NCBI RefSeq assembly: GCF_017305915.1
Contig: NZ_JAFKJN010000019.1
Location: 62,001-126,000 of the forward strand
Reading direction: 5' to 3'
Length of the DNA: 64,000 nucleotides
DNA from: Reyranella sp.
Lineage (GTDB): Bacteria; Pseudomonadota; Alphaproteobacteria; Reyranellales; Reyranellaceae
Positions 59,826-64,000 of the stretch are shown here, one piece after another. The position numbers and the translations under genes are program-made. Positions within the stretch are counted from its first letter, which is position 1, and each line of letters opens with the position of its first letter. The notes under the pieces are model-generated. The model was not told where the DNA came from and did not search any database. It was given only the letters and a program-made list of their open reading frames with translations.

Positions 59826-60923
59826 TTACGGCGACGTCGCCCTCTGGATGCGCCGCTCGTCGAGCCCGACCGAGCGGGCGGTCTCGACGATCGCAGCCCA
59901 GGTGTCGTCCGGCAGCGGCACGCCCTCGGCCAGCCGCTGGCGGCGCATGCGCGCCTCGGGCTCGCCCGGCACCAGGATCTCGGCGCCCGCCGTTGCCGGC
60001 CGCGAGCTCTTCACGAAGTCCACGTATTTGGCGACGTCCTTGGGAAAAAATCCGTCCGGATCGAACACTTTGGGGTCGACGTAAAAGGACAGCATGCCGT
60101 TGGCGAACTTGCCGCGCCTGGGATCGGTCGCGCCGTTGCCCGAGAACGAGCCGCCCAGCATCTCGCACATGAAGGCCAGGCCCGAGCCCTTGTGATCGCC
60201 GAAGGCGCGGATCGCCCCGGTGCCCTGCGCATGGTTGCGCGGGCCGGTCGGCGTGTAGTCGCCGTAGAGCAGGTGCGGATCGGCGCTCGGCTGGCCGTCG
60301 GGGCCGATCAGCGCGCCCTCCGGCACCTTCTTGCCGCCCTGGCTCGCCACCAGCACCTTGCCCTCGGCGACGATCGAGGTCGCGAAGTCGAGCACCAGCG
60401 GGTCCTGTCCCGGCCGCGGGATGCCGACGCAGTACGGCGCGGTCGAGAAGCGGCGGTCGACGCCGCCATACGGCGCCACCAGCACGCTGCCCGAGGCGTT
60501 GACGAAGTGGATCGACACCAGGCCCTCGGCCGCCGCCATCTCGGCCCAGTCGCCGACCCGGCCGACATGGCCCGCATTGCGCAGGGTCACGGCTGAGAGG
60601 CCGTTCTTCCGGCACTTGTCGATGCCGATGCGGACGGCCTGCGGCGTCACCGTCTGGCCGAAGCCGTACTTGCCGTCGACCACGGCGATCACCGGCGTGT
60701 CGACCACCACCTCGACGGTGACGTCGGCGACGACGGTGCCGTTCTTCTTCTGCGTCGCGTAGCGCGGCACGCGCACGACGCCGTGACTGTCGTGGCCCGA
60801 GAGATTGGCGCTCACCAGGTAGCGGCCGACGCGGCCGCCTTCCTCTTTCGAGCAGCCGGCCGAGACAAAAATGTCCGCGACGAAGGACTCGAGCACCTCC
60901 GCCTCGAGGTGACGGTCATGCAA
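59826..60923 (-). CDS. Ldh-family (malate/L-lactate/sulfolactate) dehydrogenase
   Basis: 365 residues of the NAD(P)H-dependent AllD/ComC/YiaK family, which differs from classical malate dehydrogenases. GHDSHGVVRVPRY near residue 43 contains the substrate/cofactor histidine pair; GGYGFGQ-like YGFGQTVTP near 84; PFNYG-equivalent VGIPRPGQDPLVLDFATS near 164; GDHKGSGLAFMCEMLGG near 241. The usual N-terminus is complete only with TTG 60923 as start. Substrate is a 2-hydroxy acid of unknown identity. Confidence 0.9.
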   Translation of the reverse strand: MHDRHLEAEVLESFVADIFVSAGCSKEEGGRVGRYLVSANLSGHDSHGVVRVPRYATQKKNGTVVADVTVEVVVDTPVIAVVDGKYGFGQTVTPQAVRIGIDKCRKNGLSAVTLRNAGHVGRVGDWAEMAAAEGLVSIHFVNASGSVLVAPYGGVDRRFSTAPYCVGIPRPGQDPLVLDFATSIVAEGKVLVASQGGKKVPEGALIGPDGQPSADPHLLYGDYTPTGPRNHAQGTGAIRAFGDHKGSGLAFMCEMLGGSFSGNGATDPRRGKFANGMLSFYVDPKVFDPDGFFPKDVAKYVDFVKSSRPATAGAEILVPGEPEARMRRQRLAEGVPLPDDTWAAIVETARSVGLDERRIQRATSP

Positions 60924-60941
60924 AACTCCTCATCGCGCCCT

Positions 60942-61031
60942 TCTGTCGTCCTGAGCGCAGCGAAGGACCTAGCGCTTCAACAGAGTCGTTGGTCGATCTG
61001 CTAGGTCCTTCGCTGCGCTCAGGACGACAGA
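60942..61031. repeat. Extragenic palindromic repeat, TCCTGAGCG family (copy 2)
   Basis: Perfect 32-bp inverted arms, 60942-60973 and 61000-61031, around a 26-nt centre. The arm starts TCTGTCGTCCTGAGCGCAGC. The same core occurs less perfectly at 12989-13064. It lies between two minus-strand genes. Confidence 0.9.
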
Positions 61032-61035
61032 TAAT

Positions 61036-61803
61036 TTACTTCTTCGTCGTGCGGGCGAGATTGGCGACGTAGCCGCGGTTCCAGGTCGGGGTGATCCAGA
61101 CCTCGTTAATGCAGACATGCGCCGGCGCGCAGGCAATATAGCGGATCAGGTCGCCGACATCCTCCGACTGGGCCATGCGCGCGCGTTCCTGCTTGCTGAC
61201 CGGGATCGGCCGCTTGTCGAGGATCGGGGTCGCCACCTCGCCCGGGCAGACGACGCAGGAGCGGATGCCGTTGACGCATTCCTCCATGTTGATGACGTGG
61301 CTCATCGCCACCACGCCGTGCTTGGCCGCCGAGTAGGCGGCGCCCGACAGCGGGCTGGGATTGCGGCCGGCCATCGACGAGGTGTGGATCAGCACGCCAT
61401 CCTTGCGCTTGCGCATCATCGGCATCACCGCGCTCGAGCAGTAGAAGGCGCTCGACAGGTTGCCGTCGATCACCTGCTCGGCCCCGGCGGCGGTGAGCTT
61501 GGCCCAGGTACGGTCGAGGATGTTGAGGCCGGCGTTGTTCACCAGGATGTCGCAGCGGCCGTACTTCTTCTCGATGTCCTTGGCGATCTTGTTGACCGAC
61601 GACGCCTTCATCAGGTCGCCCGGCTTCACCTCGGCCTTGCCGCCCGCCTTCTTGATCGCGGCCGCGGTCTCCTGCAGCGGCTCCTTGCGGCGGCCGGTCA
61701 GCACGACCGTGGCGCCTTCCCTGGCGAGCGCGACCGCCGCCGCCTGACCGATACCCGAGCCAGCACCGGTCACCCAGGCGACCTTGCCCGTCAACGCAGC
61801 CAT
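61036..61803 (-). CDS. Short-chain dehydrogenase/reductase (SDR)
   Basis: 255 residues, classical SDR. Cofactor motif TGAGSGIGQAAA near residue 12, NNAG near 88, catalytic serine in HTSSMAG near 139, Y-x-x-x-K in YSAAKHGV near 157. R-R after strand 2 (LTGRRKE) suggests NADP(H) preference. Substrate not predictable. It lies between two palindromic repeats, so it is probably a single transcription unit. Confidence 0.92.
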   Translation of the reverse strand: MAALTGKVAWVTGAGSGIGQAAAVALAREGATVVLTGRRKEPLQETAAAIKKAGGKAEVKPGDLMKASSVNKIAKDIEKKYGRCDILVNNAGLNILDRTWAKLTAAGAEQVIDGNLSSAFYCSSAVMPMMRKRKDGVLIHTSSMAGRNPSPLSGAAYSAAKHGVVAMSHVINMEECVNGIRSCVVCPGEVATPILDKRPIPVSKQERARMAQSEDVGDLIRYIACAPAHVCINEVWITPTWNRGYVANLARTTKK

Positions 61804-61830
61804 CGATTAACTCCCCCTCAAAAGGAACAA

Positions 61831-61961
61831 CCCTCCCCATTCAGATGGGGAGGTGTCGGCGCCTTACGCCGACGGAGGGGTCAGGAGCCACATCACGATT
61901 CGCGGCTCATGACCCCTCCGTCGCGGATTACCGCGACACCTCCCCATCTGAATGGGGAGGG
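61831..61961. repeat. Paired hairpin repeat with compensatory stem changes
   Basis: Two head-to-head units. Plus unit: CCTCCCCAT-TCAG-ATGGGGAGG (61832-61853), GTCGGCG-CCTTA-CGCCGAC (61855-61873), GGAGGGGTCAGGAGCC (61874-61889). Minus unit (61961-61904): same first hairpin, second hairpin GTCGCGG-TAAT-CCGCGAC, then GGAGGGGTCATGAGCC. The second stems differ in sequence but both pair fully. A single unit is at 15664-15720. Confidence 0.9.
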
Positions 61962-61969
61962 TTTGATTC

Positions 61970-63070
<1,101 letters not shown>

Positions 63071-63082
63071 TGTCCCTGTTCC

Positions 63083-63994
63083 TTAGCCCTTGGTGGCACC
63101 CGCGGTGAGACCCGCGATGTAGTAGTCCATGAGGAAGGCGTAGATGATGAGCGGCGGCGCTGCTCCCAGCAGCGCGCCGGCCATGATCTGGCCCCAGTTG
63201 AAGACGTCGCCCTTGATCAGCGTCGTGACGATGCCGACCGGCAGGACGAGCTCGGTGGTCGATGTCGTGAAGGCGAGCGGATAGAGGAACTGCGCCCACG
63301 ACACGGTGAAGCAGAAGATCGTCGCCGCGATGATGCCGGGCAGCGCCACCGGGATGAAGATCCTGGTCAGGGTCTGCATCCAGGTCGCGCCGTCGATCAG
63401 CGCCGCCTCGTCGAGCTCCTTGGGGATCGACGCGAAGTAGCCGATCATGATCCAGGTGCAGAACGGCACGGTGAGCGTCGGGTAGAGGATGATCATCGTC
63501 CACCAGTGGTTCACCAGCTCGATGCCGGTGGTGTCGCGCACCCACGACATCATCTTGAACAGCGGGATGAACAGCAGCGTGTCCGGGATCAGGTAGGTCA
63601 GGAACACGCCGGTCGCCAGCGTCGCCGAGCCCCAGAACTTCATGCGGGCCAGCGAGAAGGCGGCGATCACGCTGATCAGCATGGTGACGATGACGACGCA
63701 GACCGAGACGATCGCCGAGTTGCGGAAGAACGTCATGTAGGCGTTCTGCGTCAGCAGCTCGATGAAGTTGTCGAGCGTCGGCGCATAGACCCACCACGGG
63801 TTGGTGATGGCCGCGATCTCCTCCTTGGGCTTCAGGGAGGTGATCAGCATGTAGAACGGCGGCATCAGGAAGAAGATCGCGAACAGCGTCAGGAAGAAGT
63901 AGGACCAGCGAAGCGCCCACTTCCTGTCCCGGCTGATGCTGCCGTAGCGGAGGGGGCGCACCGCCCCGGCAGTTGCGACTGCGGCGTTGGCCAT
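63083..63994 (-). CDS. Carbohydrate ABC transporter permease, MalG type
   Basis: 303 residues, six membrane helices. EAA loop ELDEAALIDGATWMQTLTRI near residue 204. Start ATG 63994 lies 7 bp from the window end; the remaining genes of the importer (MalF-type permease, binding protein) probably lie beyond it. Paired on the same strand with the ATPase at 61970-63070. It resembles the MalG-type permease at 21052-21900 in the end motif DYYIAGLTAGATKG versus EHYVAGLTAGSVKG. Confidence 0.93.
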   Translation of the reverse strand: MANAAVATAGAVRPLRYGSISRDRKWALRWSYFFLTLFAIFFLMPPFYMLITSLKPKEEIAAITNPWWVYAPTLDNFIELLTQNAYMTFFRNSAIVSVCVVIVTMLISVIAAFSLARMKFWGSATLATGVFLTYLIPDTLLFIPLFKMMSWVRDTTGIELVNHWWTMIILYPTLTVPFCTWIMIGYFASIPKELDEAALIDGATWMQTLTRIFIPVALPGIIAATIFCFTVSWAQFLYPLAFTTSTTELVLPVGIVTTLIKGDVFNWGQIMAGALLGAAPPLIIYAFLMDYYIAGLTAGATKG

Positions 63995-64000
63995 CAGACT

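Noticed and set aside
57816..60596. 926-codon plus-strand open frame
   Set aside because: Covers the membrane protein at 57973-59682 in another frame and the Ldh-family gene in antisense; no recognisable domain.

Overview
The window is 64 kb of dense, high-GC bacterial chromosome. It reads as a free-living alphaproteobacterium, perhaps of the Rhodospirillales/Hyphomicrobiales type (Reyranella or Bradyrhizobium-like). The grounds are many solute-binding proteins (TctC/Bug, NMT1/SsuA, DppA, LivJ and carbohydrate types), an RpoH-RluD neighbourhood, class III adenylate cyclase with a Cache sensor, an Flp-type pilin, stand-alone 17-kDa-antigen-type domains, and short extragenic palindromes. The genus is a guess. 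No phage, IS element, CRISPR array, rRNA or replication origin was seen. The only RNA gene found is tRNA-Glu(CTC) at 42816-42891.

Layout. 1-13.9 kb: a partial TctC-type binding protein, SelO, a GT-C-like membrane protein, a complete SsuABC/TauABC-like importer (4334-6914), alpha/beta hydrolase, an unusual binding protein without signal peptide, a PhyH dioxygenase followed by an SNase-like protein, two small envelope proteins, an orphan DppA-type binding protein and a choline-kinase-like phosphotransferase. 13.9-24.2 kb: a benzoylformate-decarboxylase-like ThDP enzyme, an enoyl-CoA hydratase, then a carbohydrate ABC locus with three binding proteins and two permeases but no ATPase, and an epoxide-hydrolase-like protein. 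24.2-30.7 kb: rpoH with a near-perfect CIRCE operator, rluD, a small membrane protein, an L-threonine aldolase, a secreted protein and a BisC-type molybdoenzyme. 30.7-42.8 kb: two paralogous small secreted proteins, a LivJ-type binding protein, DUF3828-like protein, adenylate cyclase, guanine deaminase, a GST-like protein, an orphan Flp pilin, an OmpR-family two-component system with direct-repeat sites on both sides, a class II aldolase and a methyltransferase.

42.8-54.4 kb is one tightly packed minus-strand operon: HAD phosphatase, tal, pgi, zwf, Cof-type HAD, pgl, rpiA, a GH63-type glucosidase and a GH13 amylase-like enzyme. Together these would release glucose units from an internal or imported glucoside and route glucose-6-phosphate through the oxidative and non-oxidative pentose phosphate pathway. 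Glucokinase, gnd and transketolase are not in the window. The last gene runs antisense into the tRNA-Glu gene. 54.4-64 kb: a secreted protein, two GT-C-like membrane proteins flanking an FkbM methyltransferase, an Ldh-family dehydrogenase, an SDR, and part of a second sugar importer (UgpC/MalK ATPase and MalG-type permease). That ATPase could also energise the ATPase-less locus at 17-23 kb.

The strongest non-coding signals are the CIRCE element before rpoH, three 11-bp-period direct repeats around the two-component system and pilin, extragenic repeats whose stem sequences change in a compensatory way, and several genes with a -10-like box 5-7 nt before the ATG and no Shine-Dalgarno, suggesting leaderless mRNAs.
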